A stretch of DNA of 64,000 bases from RPQJ01 sp963706535 (lineage in GTDB: Bacteria > Pseudomonadota > Gammaproteobacteria > Steroidobacterales > Steroidobacteraceae), in contig CAVPMU010000020.1 in NCBI GenBank assembly GCA_963706535.1, positions 3,608 to 67,607 of the forward strand, read 5' to 3'. Positions within the stretch are counted from its first letter, which is position 1; each line of letters begins with the position of its first letter. Below the pieces are notes generated by a model. The model was not told where the DNA came from, did no database searches, and saw nothing but the letters and a program-made list of their open reading frames with translations. Below, piece by piece: positions 28,191 to 37,245 of the stretch. Position numbers and translations under genes: made by a program.

Positions 28191-31100
28191 CCTCAGGGCC
28201 GCCGACCAGCGCGCACGCGAGCGGGCGCTCGAGGTCGGGCGCAGCTTCATCGTCCAGGCGCCCGCCGGGTCCGGCAAGACCGAGTTGCTGACGCGACGCT
28301 ATCTCGCGCTGCTGGCCGTGGTGGAGCAGCCGGAGTCGGTGCTCGCGATCACCTTCACGCGCAAGGCCGCCGCCGAGATGCGCAATCGCATCGTCGGCGC
28401 GCTGCGCGACGCCGTCAGGCCTCCTGCAGACGTGAAGCCGCACTACCGGCGCACGCTCGAACTCGCACGGGCCGTGCTCGCGGCGGACGCCGCGCGCGGC
28501 TGGGGCCTGCCCGCGAATCCGGGCCGACTGCGCATCCAGACCATCGACGCACTCAACCTCGGGCTCGCGCGCCGCCTGCCGGTGCTGTCGGGACTCGGCG
28601 CCGGCCTCGGCATCGCGGAGGATGCCACCGAGCTGCTCGAGCTCGCGGCCGAACGCCTCCTCGAGCACCTGCCGGATGGCGAGCCGCGCCATGCAGCAGC
28701 GGTCGCAACCGTGCTCGCGCACGTCGACAACCGCGTGCAGCGCTTCGTGGCACTGGTCGTCGAGATGCTCATGCGGCGCGAATCGTGGCTGCCCGTGTTG
28801 CCGGGCGCTCTCGAGGCGGGCGAGGACACGACGTCCCTGCGTGCGACACTCGAGACGGCTCGCGGCGCGCTGGTCTCGGCGCATCTGGCGGAACTCTGCC
28901 GTGCCTTCCCGCGCGACCTGTTCGCCGAGGCCGCCGCCATTGCGCGGGAGGCAGCGAATGCGCTCGATGCGGCCGCGCAGGACTCGCCGATCCTCGCCTG
29001 GCTGGGAAATCCAGAGCTGCCCACGGCCACGCTAGACGCCACGGCATGCTGGCAGGGACTCGCCTCGCTCCTGCTCACCGACGCCGGCACGCCGCGCAAG
29101 CGGTTCGACTACAAGGTCGGACTCATGCCGGGGCCGCAGGGCAAGGCGCTCAAGGCGCGTGCCGAGGCGCTCACCACGACGCTCGCCGCGGACGAGGAAC
29201 TCGTCGGGCTGCTCTCGGACGTGCGCGAGCTGCCCGCGCCGAAATACGATGCGCGCGAATGGGAAGTGCTCGAGGCGCTGCTGGTCGTGCTGCGACTCGC
29301 GGCGGCGGAACTGGAGCTCGTCTTCGCCGAGCGCCGTGCGGCCGACTACCCGCGCTTCGCCGCCGCTGCTCGCCAGGCCCTCGGCAGCGAGGACGCACCC
29401 ACCGACACCGCGCTGGCGCTCGACGCCACGCTGCGCCACGTGCTGGTGGACGAGTTCCAGGACACCTCGGAAGCGCAGGTGAGCCTGCTCGAGAGCCTCA
29501 CCGCCGGGTGGCAGGAGGGCGACGGACGCACGCTGTTCCTGGTCGGCGACCCGATGCAATCCGTCTACCGTTTCCGCAACGCCGAGGTGGGGTTGTTCCT
29601 CGACATTCGCGACCAGGGGCTCGGCGCGCTGCGGCCGGAGCCGCTGGTGCTGGCGGTGAATTTCCGCTCGACGCGCCCCGTGATCGACTGGATCAACGCG
29701 AGTTTCGCGCAGGTGTTGCCCCCGCGTGACGACGTGCTGAGCGGCGCGGTGAGCTACGCGCCCTGCGCCTGTCCGGAGGATGCGGCCGAGGAAGGCAGCG
29801 TCACCGTGCACGCGCTCTTCCGGCGCAGCCGCGTCTACGAGGCCGAGCAGGTGGCCGAGACCGTGCGGCGACGCCTGGCGGAGGATGCGACCGGTCGCAT
29901 CGGCATCATCGTCCAGGCGCGCAACCACCTCGTGAACATCGTCGCCGAACTGGCGCGGCGCGGGATCGCCTTCCAGGCCACGGACATCGATCCACTCGCC
30001 GCGCGGCCGATCGTGCTCGACCTGCTCGCACTCACCCGCGCCATCGCGCACGCAGCCGACCGTCCCGCCTGGCTCGCGGTGCTGCGTGCGCCGTGGTGCG
30101 GACTCACGCTCGCCGACCTGCATGCGCTGTGCGCAGACGACCGCGACGCGACCGTCGCCAAGTTGCTCGGGGACCCGCAGCGTCGTGAGCGTGTCGCGCC
30201 CGAGGCGCGCGCACGCCTCGAGCGCGCGTGGTCGGTGCTCGCGTCCGCGCCGACCGAGCTGCGCCGCTTCGGGCTGCGTGATGCGGTCGAGCGCGCCTGG
30301 CTCGCGCTCGGTGGACCGGCCACCGCGCTGTCGCCTGCGGCGCTCGACGAGGCCCAGGCCTATCTCGATGAACTTGCGGAACTCGAGGCACGCGGCCGGG
30401 CCGGTCCCGTGGACCTCGCGGTGCTGGCGACCGCGCTCGAGCAGCTCTACGCACCTTCGCGTCCGCAGTCGACGACGCGCGTCGAGCTGCTGACGATCCA
30501 CAAGGCCAAGGGACTGCAGTTCGCCACCGTGATCGTGCCGGGGCTCGACCGGCGCGTGAGCGGCGACCGGCACCGCCTGCTGCAGTGGACCAAGCTGCCG
30601 GGGGCGGACCACGACAACCTGGTGATCGCACCGCTTGCCGGCACCGGCGACGAGCCCAACCGGCTCTACGCCTGGCTCGAGCGTCTCGAGCGCGAGAAGC
30701 TCCAGCAGGAACGACGACGCCTGCTCTACGTCGCGGCCACGCGGGCGGAAACCGAGCTGCACCTGTTCGGCAGCTGCCGGCTCGCCGACGGCGGCGAGGG
30801 CGAGCCACAGGCGATCATTCGACCTGGTGCCGGCGTGGCGCTCGCGATGCTGTGGCCCGCCGTGGAGCCGGTGTTTGCACATCGCCTTGCCGAGGTCGGG
30901 ACGATCGAGGGCGAGCCCGAGCCCGTCATCGACCGTGACCCGATCGTGCGTCGCGTACCGGACGACTGGCGCGTGCCCGCGCCTCCGGTCGGCCCGCGAA
31001 TCGAATGCCGTGCGCTCGCGTTCGCAGCGGCGCCGACCGTCGAGTTCGACTGGGCGACGGAAACTGCGCGCCACGTCGGCACGGTGGTGCATCGCGACCT

Positions 31101-31575
31101 GCAGCGGCTGGCACGAGGCGAGCACGCTCCGCACCTCGCAGCAGTGGCCCCGAGGCAGCGCTACGCCTGCGAACTGGCGGAACTCGGCGTGCCAGCCGAT
31201 CGACGCGCGGCGGCCGTCGAGCGAGTCGTTGCCGCCGTCGAGCGCACGCTCGCGGACGAGCGTGGCCGCTGGCTGCTCGATGCATCGCACCGATCGGCCG
31301 CGACGGAACTCGCGCTCGCCGGGCCGCTCGACGGCGAGGTCGTGCACGTGGTCATCGACCGGACGTTCATCGCCGCCGATGGCACGCGCTGGATCGTGGA
31401 CTACAAGACCAGTTCCCACGAGGGCGCCGGTGTGGATGAATTCCTGGCGAGCGAACAGGAACGCTACCGGCCGCAGCTCGAACGCTATGCCAGGCTGGTG
31501 CGGCGGCTGGGCCCCGAACCCGTGCGACTCGGACTGTATTTCCCGCTGCTCTCCGCCTGGCGGGAGTGGAGCTAG
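28183..31575 (+). CDS. AddA-like UvrD/RecB-family helicase-nuclease
   Basis: ATP-dependent 3'-5' helicase fused to a nuclease, 1130 residues. Motif I APAGSGKTEL (Lys32), motif Ia AITFTRKAAAEMRNR, motif II VDEFQDTSEAQ (Asp423), motif III LFLVGDPMQSVYRFRNA, motif V TIHKAKGLQFATVIVPG, motif VI RRLLYVAATRA. The C-terminal PD-(D/E)XK domain shows Asp1073 and Lys1075 in IVDYKTSS and a QxxxY box (QERYRPQLERYARLV). Forms a coupled pair with the upstream AddB-like gene. ATG 28183 overlaps that gene's stop. Its own stop overlaps the stop of the convergent gspN. Confidence 0.9.
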   Translation: MTDLRAADQRARERALEVGRSFIVQAPAGSGKTELLTRRYLALLAVVEQPESVLAITFTRKAAAEMRNRIVGALRDAVRPPADVKPHYRRTLELARAVLAADAARGWGLPANPGRLRIQTIDALNLGLARRLPVLSGLGAGLGIAEDATELLELAAERLLEHLPDGEPRHAAAVATVLAHVDNRVQRFVALVVEMLMRRESWLPVLPGALEAGEDTTSLRATLETARGALVSAHLAELCRAFPRDLFAEAAAIAREAANALDAAAQDSPILAWLGNPELPTATLDATACWQGLASLLLTDAGTPRKRFDYKVGLMPGPQGKALKARAEALTTTLAADEELVGLLSDVRELPAPKYDAREWEVLEALLVVLRLAAAELELVFAERRAADYPRFAAAARQALGSEDAPTDTALALDATLRHVLVDEFQDTSEAQVSLLESLTAGWQEGDGRTLFLVGDPMQSVYRFRNAEVGLFLDIRDQGLGALRPEPLVLAVNFRSTRPVIDWINASFAQVLPPRDDVLSGAVSYAPCACPEDAAEEGSVTVHALFRRSRVYEAEQVAETVRRRLAEDATGRIGIIVQARNHLVNIVAELARRGIAFQATDIDPLAARPIVLDLLALTRAIAHAADRPAWLAVLRAPWCGLTLADLHALCADDRDATVAKLLGDPQRRERVAPEARARLERAWSVLASAPTELRRFGLRDAVERAWLALGGPATALSPAALDEAQAYLDELAELEARGRAGPVDLAVLATALEQLYAPSRPQSTTRVELLTIHKAKGLQFATVIVPGLDRRVSGDRHRLLQWTKLPGADHDNLVIAPLAGTGDEPNRLYAWLERLEREKLQQERRRLLYVAATRAETELHLFGSCRLADGGEGEPQAIIRPGAGVALAMLWPAVEPVFAHRLAEVGTIEGEPEPVIDRDPIVRRVPDDWRVPAPPVGPRIECRALAFAAAPTVEFDWATETARHVGTVVHRDLQRLARGEHAPHLAAVAPRQRYACELAELGVPADRRAAAVERVVAAVERTLADERGRWLLDASHRSAATELALAGPLDGEVVHVVIDRTFIAADGTRWIVDYKTSSHEGAGVDEFLASEQERYRPQLERYARLVRRLGPEPVRLGLYFPLLSAWREWS

Positions 31576-32381
31576 AGCGTCCCGCTCACGCTGAACGGTC
31601 GCCGTCCAGCAGCATCCGGCGGACCGAGCAGTTGCAGGGACCGCTCGAGCTCGGGGGGAACCGCGCCACGGGGCGCGAGCGTGCCCTCGAGCAGGAAGCT
31701 GCGATCACGCGACAGCGTGAGTCGCGCATCGACCGAGAACGGGCCCTCCCGGTCGGTGACACGGCCGGCGAGCTCGTTGCCGCCGGCGGCCCCCTGCGGA
31801 TCGGGCATCACGACGTCGTAGCTGCCGACGATCGCGTTGCGGGGCGGCGGAGCCACGAGATCCTGCATCGTGAGCGTGCCGCGCAACGAGGTCGGCCAGC
31901 CCGCCACCAGCACCAGCTCGTCGAGGTTCGCCGAGACGCGACCGCGCCAGCCCTTCGGCACGCCGATCGGCAGCGCGGCGAGTGCCTCGACGGGGAGATC
32001 GATGTGCGTGGCGGCGAGGCGCACTTCGCCGCCGAAAGTGCTGAAGACCTGCGTCGCGACGGAGCCGTCGGTGCGCCGCAGGTTCACGTCGCCGGCGATC
32101 CTTCCGCGCAGCAACTCGCCCGGCACGACGCGCCAGGTCGCATCGCCGAGCGGTGCTCCGCGCCACGCGAGGCCGTCGGCGCGCCCCGACCAGATCGAAC
32201 CCGTCAGGGACGTGGCCGCGAGGCCCGCACGCCCGAGGGAGCCGGAGAGCACCGCTGCAGGCAACGTGGCGATGGCGAAAGCGAGCGCGGCGAGCACGCC
32301 GACCACGATGAGCCAGCCGAGCTTCCTGCCAGTGCGCGGCGCCGCCTGCGCCTGCCGGTCAGGAACCGGGCGCCGAGCCAT
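31572..32381 (-). CDS. gspN: Type II secretion system protein N
   Basis: Inner-membrane accessory protein of type II secretion. 269 residues: short basic N-terminus, one membrane helix (GWLIVVGVLAALAFAIATLPAAVL, about 22-45), then a periplasmic domain with the family pattern LTGSIWSGRADGLAWRG and late motifs NELAGRVTDREGPFSVDARLTL. Last gene of the operon; start overlaps gspM by 23 bp and the end meets the convergent helicase gene. Confidence 0.82.
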   Translation of the reverse strand: MARRPVPDRQAQAAPRTGRKLGWLIVVGVLAALAFAIATLPAAVLSGSLGRAGLAATSLTGSIWSGRADGLAWRGAPLGDATWRVVPGELLRGRIAGDVNLRRTDGSVATQVFSTFGGEVRLAATHIDLPVEALAALPIGVPKGWRGRVSANLDELVLVAGWPTSLRGTLTMQDLVAPPPRNAIVGSYDVVMPDPQGAAGGNELAGRVTDREGPFSVDARLTLSRDRSFLLEGTLAPRGAVPPELERSLQLLGPPDAAGRRPFSVSGTL

Positions 32382-32856
32382 GGGCCAGGGACAGGCTCGC
32401 GTTCACGAGGCCGGGGGCACCGGAAGCGTCGATCGCGGCGGACTCGATGGTCACGCCGTACTGCTGCTGCAGGGTCACGAGCCAGGTCACCAGCGCGTCG
32501 AAGGGCGCGCCTTCGAGCCGGAGCCGCAGGCCGTGCTCGCCGGACGGACTCTGGTCGCGCAAAGCGCTGCCGAGGCCGGCCTGCCGTCCCGTGCGATCGA
32601 CCAGCACCACCAGCGATTCGCTGCTCGCCGCGGCACCGCCCGCGGCGGCGGCCGCCATCGCCTGGGGCGCCACCTGCCGCATCCAGGCGAGGTCCGCGCT
32701 CTTCTGCGCGACCCGCGCCGCGCTCTTCGCATTCATCGTCTGCAAGGGCATGACGAGCACCAGGTACACGAGCGCGAGCGCGAGCAGCGCCCCGGCCACG
32801 TAGACCAGGTTGCGCTCGCGCGGCGCGAGATTGTCGAGCCATTCGCGCGCGTTCAT
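32359..32856 (-). CDS. gspM: Type II secretion system protein M
   Basis: Small inner-membrane partner of GspL in the assembly platform. 165 residues: cytoplasmic head (MNAREWLDNLAPRERNLV), single helix (VYVAGALLALALVYLVLVMPL, about 18-38), then a periplasmic ferredoxin-like domain (LRLEGAPFDALVTWLVTLQQQYGVTIESA). ATG 32856 overlaps the gspL stop by 4 bp. Confidence 0.85.
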   Translation of the reverse strand: MNAREWLDNLAPRERNLVYVAGALLALALVYLVLVMPLQTMNAKSAARVAQKSADLAWMRQVAPQAMAAAAAGGAAASSESLVVLVDRTGRQAGLGSALRDQSPSGEHGLRLRLEGAPFDALVTWLVTLQQQYGVTIESAAIDASGAPGLVNASLSLAHGSAPGS

Positions 32857-34079
32857 GTCTGGCCGAACCTCACCTGCAGGCGCCCCTCGTGGACGTCGCC
32901 GCGCGGCGTCGCCGACTGCAACTCGGCGGTGAGGCCGTCACGGGTCATGCCCTGCTTGATGGCATCGAGCACCTCGACGCTGGGCGCAACCAGCCTGAGG
33001 TCGAGTGCATTGCCGCGATAGCTGATGGCTTCGATGCGCGCCGCCGGCGCCTGCGCCATCGCCTCGGCCAGCACCGAGATCGCCGGGAGCAGGGCGCCCT
33101 GCGTCGAGTCGCCGCGTCCTATCACGCCCTGGATCTGCGCCTTTGGGTCGACCACCGGCTGCCCGGGCAGCACCTGAGCGAACACCTCGGCGATCTGCGC
33201 GTCCACCTGCTGCTCGGCCTGCGAGAGCTTGTAGAGCGAGAGTCCCTGGCCCACGAGGAACACCAGCACGACGGCGGCCGCGAGCGCGGCCGGCACGCGC
33301 CATTCCCGGAAGCGGTTGCCGATCGTCGAGGCCGGCGCGAACGGCCCCTGCAGCAGGTTCACGCCCGGCGTGGCCACGGCCTGCGCCGCGAGCAGCGGCA
33401 ACGGGCCGTCCGGCATCAACTTCACCTGCAGCGTCGCCGTGCGCGTGCGCAGTCCCTCGATCAACTCGCGATGACGCTCGTAGTCCGCGGGGCTCGCGTA
33501 GAACGTGACGTGCTCGCCGCCGTCGGCGGGCAGGCCGAGCGCGAGATCGAGCGCAGTGGCGAGCGGATCGGCGTCGAGCGCGTACGGCACGGCATTCGCG
33601 CGTCGCACGAACAGCGTGACGTCGTCCAGCAGCAGCGTGCAACCGTTGGGCGAGAGCGGCACGGCGCCGGTGTCGGCCTGCGCGGCATCGGGATGGATGC
33701 CCGCGGTCTCGCAGTAGCCGAGCCAGCGCTCGAGCAGCGAGCGGGCCACCACGGCGACCGGCGTGCCCACGGCGCCGGAACTGCGCGCGCCCACGGCGAA
33801 ATGCAGGCCCTCGACCTCGGAGGCGAGTTGTTCCTCGAGGGCGAAGGGAACGGCCTGGACGACGCGGGCGCCGCCGCGCACCGGCAGATCGGGCTCGGCG
33901 AGCGAGATTTCACCGCCGGGCAGCAGCAGCAGGACGCGGCGGCCCTGCGCGGCGCCGAGCGCGTCGCCCAGCGGGCCGGTCTGCAGCTGCCCCGAGCGCG
34001 CGCCATTCGCGTCCACGATCAGCCACGACGCCGGCGCCTCCTCGGACGCACGGAGCCGTATCACCAGGGTCTCTGACAT
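32853..34079 (-). CDS. gspL: Type II secretion system protein L
   Basis: Links the GspE ATPase to the inner-membrane platform. 408 residues: cytoplasmic actin-like domain (about 1-240, with VQAVPFALEEQLA typical of GspL), membrane helix about 262-285 (VPAALAAAVVLVFLVGQ), and periplasmic domain (AQIQGVIGRGDSTQGALLPAISVLAEAMA then a ferredoxin-like fold). Lies between gspK and gspM in canonical order. GspE itself is not encoded in the window. Confidence 0.88.
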   Translation of the reverse strand: MSETLVIRLRASEEAPASWLIVDANGARSGQLQTGPLGDALGAAQGRRVLLLLPGGEISLAEPDLPVRGGARVVQAVPFALEEQLASEVEGLHFAVGARSSGAVGTPVAVVARSLLERWLGYCETAGIHPDAAQADTGAVPLSPNGCTLLLDDVTLFVRRANAVPYALDADPLATALDLALGLPADGGEHVTFYASPADYERHRELIEGLRTRTATLQVKLMPDGPLPLLAAQAVATPGVNLLQGPFAPASTIGNRFREWRVPAALAAAVVLVFLVGQGLSLYKLSQAEQQVDAQIAEVFAQVLPGQPVVDPKAQIQGVIGRGDSTQGALLPAISVLAEAMAQAPAARIEAISYRGNALDLRLVAPSVEVLDAIKQGMTRDGLTAELQSATPRGDVHEGRLQVRFGQT

Positions 34080-34094
34080 CGGTCCTCGGGACGA

Positions 34095-35030
34095 TCAGTC
34101 GCTGCCGAAACTGCGCAACTGCGGCCGCACCGTGCCGGTGCCGCCGCGGGCGAGCAGACTGTACAGGGTGAACTGGGTGGTGCCAATAGTCACCCATACG
34201 GTGGCGCGGAAGTAACTGCTCGATTCCGTGAGCGAGTTCTTGACCTTGTCGTAGGCCTCGTTGCCGAGCGACCCGCGCAGGTCGTCGAGCGTGGGGAAAC
34301 AGGCGTCCTTGCGCCGCTCGGCGAGGTCCTTGGGATTGACGCCGAACTCGCGGGTGTTCTCGGTGAGCGCATCGAGCACGATGCCGGGTGCGGTGCAGAC
34401 GTTGAGCGCGGTGCCGACGGGCAGGGCGGCCACGTAGGGCCGCAACCTGGCATAGCGTTCGGCGCCGAAGCCCGGCAGGACCATCAGCTCGCTCACGCGC
34501 GTCACCGGCATGTTGGCCGCGAGATGCGCGGGATCCTGCCCGGTGTAGACGCTGTCCTCCGCGCCGTCGGGGAATCCGGGTTGCGTGTCCTGGTCGATCC
34601 AGTCCGCCATGGTGCTGGCCCAGGCGGGCTCGATCTGCAGCGCCGCAAGGATGCGCTCGAGTTGCTTCACGGCCTCCGGGTTCGTCGTGCCGTCGTGGAA
34701 GGCGAGGTTGTTCAGGTTGAAGCGCCCCTGCTGGTCCTCGAGGCGGCCCTCGACGGTGCCGTCCTCGATCGGCAGCGGCGGCAGGGGCTTGGCCCAGGTC
34801 TCGCCCAGATGGTCGGTCTTCGATTCCTGGGCGTCGCGGCGCAGGAAATCCGCCGCCCAGGCCTCGGCCCCGAGCGCGATCTCGTAGCCCTGGTCGAGCG
34901 CGAACAGCGTGGCGCTGCGTCGCTGGTCGAGCATGCCGCGGAAGCCGACATTGACCGCGAGGATGGTCGCGAGCGCCACGATCAGCACCGCGGTGATCAA
35001 CGCCACGCCGCGCTGCCGCCTTGCATTCAT
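34095..35030 (-). CDS. gspK: Type II secretion minor pseudopilin GspK
   Basis: Large minor pseudopilin thought to cap the pseudopilus tip. 311 residues from ATG 35030: leader MNARRQRG followed by VALITAVLIVALATILAV, with cleavage expected after Gly8; as usual for GspK the residue-5 Glu of other pseudopilins is absent. The globular domain carries ALDQGYEIALGAEAWAADFL, LEDQQGRFNLNNL, a DWIDQDTQP Asp-rich stretch typical of GspK calcium sites and a helix-hairpin-like LMVLPGFGAERYARLRPYV. Overlaps gspJ by 4 bp. Confidence 0.9.
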   Translation of the reverse strand: MNARRQRGVALITAVLIVALATILAVNVGFRGMLDQRRSATLFALDQGYEIALGAEAWAADFLRRDAQESKTDHLGETWAKPLPPLPIEDGTVEGRLEDQQGRFNLNNLAFHDGTTNPEAVKQLERILAALQIEPAWASTMADWIDQDTQPGFPDGAEDSVYTGQDPAHLAANMPVTRVSELMVLPGFGAERYARLRPYVAALPVGTALNVCTAPGIVLDALTENTREFGVNPKDLAERRKDACFPTLDDLRGSLGNEAYDKVKNSLTESSSYFRATVWVTIGTTQFTLYSLLARGGTGTVRPQLRSFGSD

Positions 35031-35662
35031 CCCGCCACCTCGACCAGGCGCTTCACCTCGCCCCAGTCCTCGAGATCGAGCGTGACCTCGATGGCCGCGG
35101 GCCGGACGCGCTCGTTGCCGGCATTGCCGGGCGTCGCGGCGTCCTGCGCGGGCCAGCGGTCCACCCATTCACGGTTGGCATCCAGGAACCGGAAACTCAC
35201 CGACAACACCTTGCCGAGCAGCAGGCGCCGCGTCGGCTCGAGCGTGAGCGTGCGATCGAGCACCACCCAGTGGTCGCGCCAGAGTCCGTCCTGGTCGAGT
35301 CGATAGCCCACGCGCTGCAGCGTCGGGCGGGGCAGGCCGGCGGTATTGCTCCAGCCCGCGCGCGTGAACTGCATGATGTACTCCACCGAGTCGCCGGCGG
35401 CGAGCGCCGGCAGGCGGGTGTCACCGAGCGGCTCGCGCACCGGCCGCGGTTCGACCTGGGCGAGGTCCTGCGCGAGCGTCTGCACCGCGCGCTGCACCGC
35501 GCGCACGCGTTCCATGCGCTGCTCGAAATACTCGCTCTGCCGCTGCAGCTCGGTGTAGCCGCTCAGTGCGAGCGCGCCCACGATCGAGAATATGGCGATC
35601 GAGACGAGCAGCTCCATCAGCGTGAAGCCGCGCTCACCGCCGTGACTGCGCCGGGCGCTCAC
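35027..35662 (-). CDS. gspJ: Type II secretion minor pseudopilin GspJ
   Basis: Minor pseudopilin of the tip complex. 211 residues; prepilin leader MSARRSHGGERG with cleavage before FTLMELLVSIAIFSIVGALA, including Glu5. The soluble part has WSNTAGLPRPTLQRVGYRL and a C-terminal VTLDLEDWGEVKRLVEV consistent with GspJ. Overlaps gspK and gspI by 4 bp each. Confidence 0.9.
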   Translation of the reverse strand: MSARRSHGGERGFTLMELLVSIAIFSIVGALALSGYTELQRQSEYFEQRMERVRAVQRAVQTLAQDLAQVEPRPVREPLGDTRLPALAAGDSVEYIMQFTRAGWSNTAGLPRPTLQRVGYRLDQDGLWRDHWVVLDRTLTLEPTRRLLLGKVLSVSFRFLDANREWVDRWPAQDAATPGNAGNERVRPAAIEVTLDLEDWGEVKRLVEVAG

Positions 35663-36204
35663 TCGTCTTCTTCCGACGGATCGGGCGACGGGTCGGGAAT
35701 TGGCGCGGGCGGGCCGTCGCCGCCAGCGTCCGCCTCATCATCGCCGCCGTCATCGCCGGCGGGACCACCGGCGGTGTCGGCGCCGCTCCAGTCCAGCGAA
35801 CCGCCGCCGGCTGCACCGATCGCGGTGCCGTAGAAGCCGGCCACGGTTGCGAGCGCACTGTCTTCGGGTGCTTCGGCCGCCCGCACCGACACGTCCATGC
35901 GACGCAGGCTCTCGACCTGCGTCTGCGTCACCGTCACGGTATAGCGCCAGCGCTGTCCCGCGTATTCCAGCTCGTCGGAAGTCACGCCGACTTCCGGCGG
36001 CGAGCCGAGCAGCCGTCGCTCGGTGACCAGGTTCATCGCGATCCAGTGCGCCAGGGTCTTCTCGCGCAGGTAAGTGCCATTGCGCGCGGTCTGGGTGACG
36101 GCCTCGATGACGCCGAGCATGCCGAGCGCGACGATGACCAGTGCGGCGAGCACCTCGATCAGGGTGAAGCCGCGGTGCGTGCGCTCAGCGGCCGGCGTGT
36201 TCAT
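35659..36204 (-). CDS. gspI: Type II secretion minor pseudopilin GspI with acidic Gly/Pro tail
   Basis: Minor pseudopilin of the tip complex. 181 residues from ATG 36204 (an in-frame ATG at 36210 adds two residues). Prepilin leader ends THRG before FTLIEVLAALVIVALGMLG. The core (ARNGTYLREKTLAHWIAMN, YAGQRWRYTVTVTQT) matches GspI of about 120-130 residues; about 40 extra C-terminal residues are very rich in Gly, Asp, Glu and Pro and end PDPSPDPSEEDE. That tail is unusual for the family. The start overlaps gspH by about 20 bp. Confidence 0.88.
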   Translation of the reverse strand: MNTPAAERTHRGFTLIEVLAALVIVALGMLGVIEAVTQTARNGTYLREKTLAHWIAMNLVTERRLLGSPPEVGVTSDELEYAGQRWRYTVTVTQTQVESLRRMDVSVRAAEAPEDSALATVAGFYGTAIGAAGGGSLDWSGADTAGGPAGDDGGDDEADAGGDGPPAPIPDPSPDPSEEDE

Positions 36205-36772
36205 CGGCATCCCGCGTCTCGATCGCGCCCTCGATGGTGCCCGAGATCCAGCGCTCCTCGTCGGTGCCGTCGCGCCGCAGCAGCACCTCGAACGGCACGA
36301 GGTCGCCGGAGGCCTGCACGACGACCTGTGGCGAGGCGGGCGTGCGCTCGGTCGGCACGCTGCGGGAGGCGAGTTGCACCTGCCGCGACTCGAGGTAGAG
36401 CGCGGCCGTGAGTCCCGGCGGCAGGGTGCGTTCGCGCAGCAGAGGGTCGTCGCCCACGAGTTCCCAGCGCTCGTAACGGTTGTCGTAGCGCAGGAAGTCG
36501 TAGCCGCGGACGTTGATGCGCAGGCCCACGTCGCGTCCCTCGAGCATCGCGTCCTCGCGGACCTGCACGAGGATGGCCTGCAGCCGGCGCGCTTCCTCGT
36601 CCATCTCGTGGTCGCCGCCGAGCACGTTGATCGACACCACGGCCATGCTGGTGAGGATGCCGATGATGACGACCACCACCAGCACCTCGAGCAGCGTGAA
36701 ACCCGCTGCCCGCGACGACGCCCGCTGCGGGCGCAATGGCTTACTCGATGGTCCAGTTGCCGATGTCGGCAT
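36185..36772 (-). CDS. gspH: Type II secretion minor pseudopilin GspH
   Basis: Minor pseudopilin. Prepilin cleavage expected in SSRAAG before FTLLEVLVVVVIIGILTSMA. Start uncertain: ATG 36772 overlaps gspG by about 30 bp and gives a 24-residue leader, whereas a TTG at 36736, just after the gspG stop, gives the more typical 12-residue leader. Mature domain includes EARRLQAILVQVREDAMLEGRDVGLRI and YDNRYERWELVGDDPLLRERTLP. About 195 residues as drawn. Confidence 0.85.
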   Translation of the reverse strand: MPTSATGPSSKPLRPQRASSRAAGFTLLEVLVVVVIIGILTSMAVVSINVLGGDHEMDEEARRLQAILVQVREDAMLEGRDVGLRINVRGYDFLRYDNRYERWELVGDDPLLRERTLPPGLTAALYLESRQVQLASRSVPTERTPASPQVVVQASGDLVPFEVLLRRDGTDEERWISGTIEGAIETRDADEHAGR

Positions 36773-37193
36773 CGGGCCCCTCGCCACCCGGCTGGCCGTC
36801 GGCACCGAGGGTGTAGAGGTCGTAGTCGCCGTGGGAACCCGGCGCGATGTAGGCGTAGTCGTTGCCCCACGGGTCCTTCTTCAGGCCGTCGATGTACCCG
36901 CCTTCCTTCCAGTTGCGGATGTTCGGGTCCACGGGCTTCGTGACCAGCGCCTCGAGGCCCTGCTCGGTGGTGGGGTAGCGGAAGTTGTCCATGCGGTAGA
37001 GATTGAGCGCCGTCTCGTAGGCGCGGATGTCCTGCCGCGCCTTCGTGACGCGAGCGTCGTCCACGCGGCGGATCACGTTCGGGGCCACCAGCGCGGCCAG
37101 GATGCCCAGGATGACCACCACGACCATGATCTCGATCAGGGTGAAACCGGACTGTTGCCGCCGTCCGGCGGTCGCGGCGGAAAATGAGTTCAT
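36741..37193 (-). CDS. gspG: Type II secretion major pseudopilin GspG
   Basis: Main subunit of the pseudopilus. 150 residues from ATG 37193: leader MNSFSAATAGRRQQSG before FTLIEIMVVVVILGILAALV, then the GspG consensus PNVIRRVDDARVTKARQDI, LNLYRMDNFRYPTTEQGLEAL, the calcium-loop region and DPWGNDYAYIAPG, ending DIGNWTIE. First gene of a gspGHIJKLMN operon; gspC, D, E and F are not adjacent and must lie elsewhere. Divergent from the rhombosortase gene with about 50 bp between the starts. Confidence 0.95.
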   Translation of the reverse strand: MNSFSAATAGRRQQSGFTLIEIMVVVVILGILAALVAPNVIRRVDDARVTKARQDIRAYETALNLYRMDNFRYPTTEQGLEALVTKPVDPNIRNWKEGGYIDGLKKDPWGNDYAYIAPGSHGDYDLYTLGADGQPGGEGPDADIGNWTIE

Positions 37194-37245
37194 CGCTTGT
37201 GGGAAGCTCTGGCTGTAGAGTGCGTCAATCATAACAAATTGCAGC

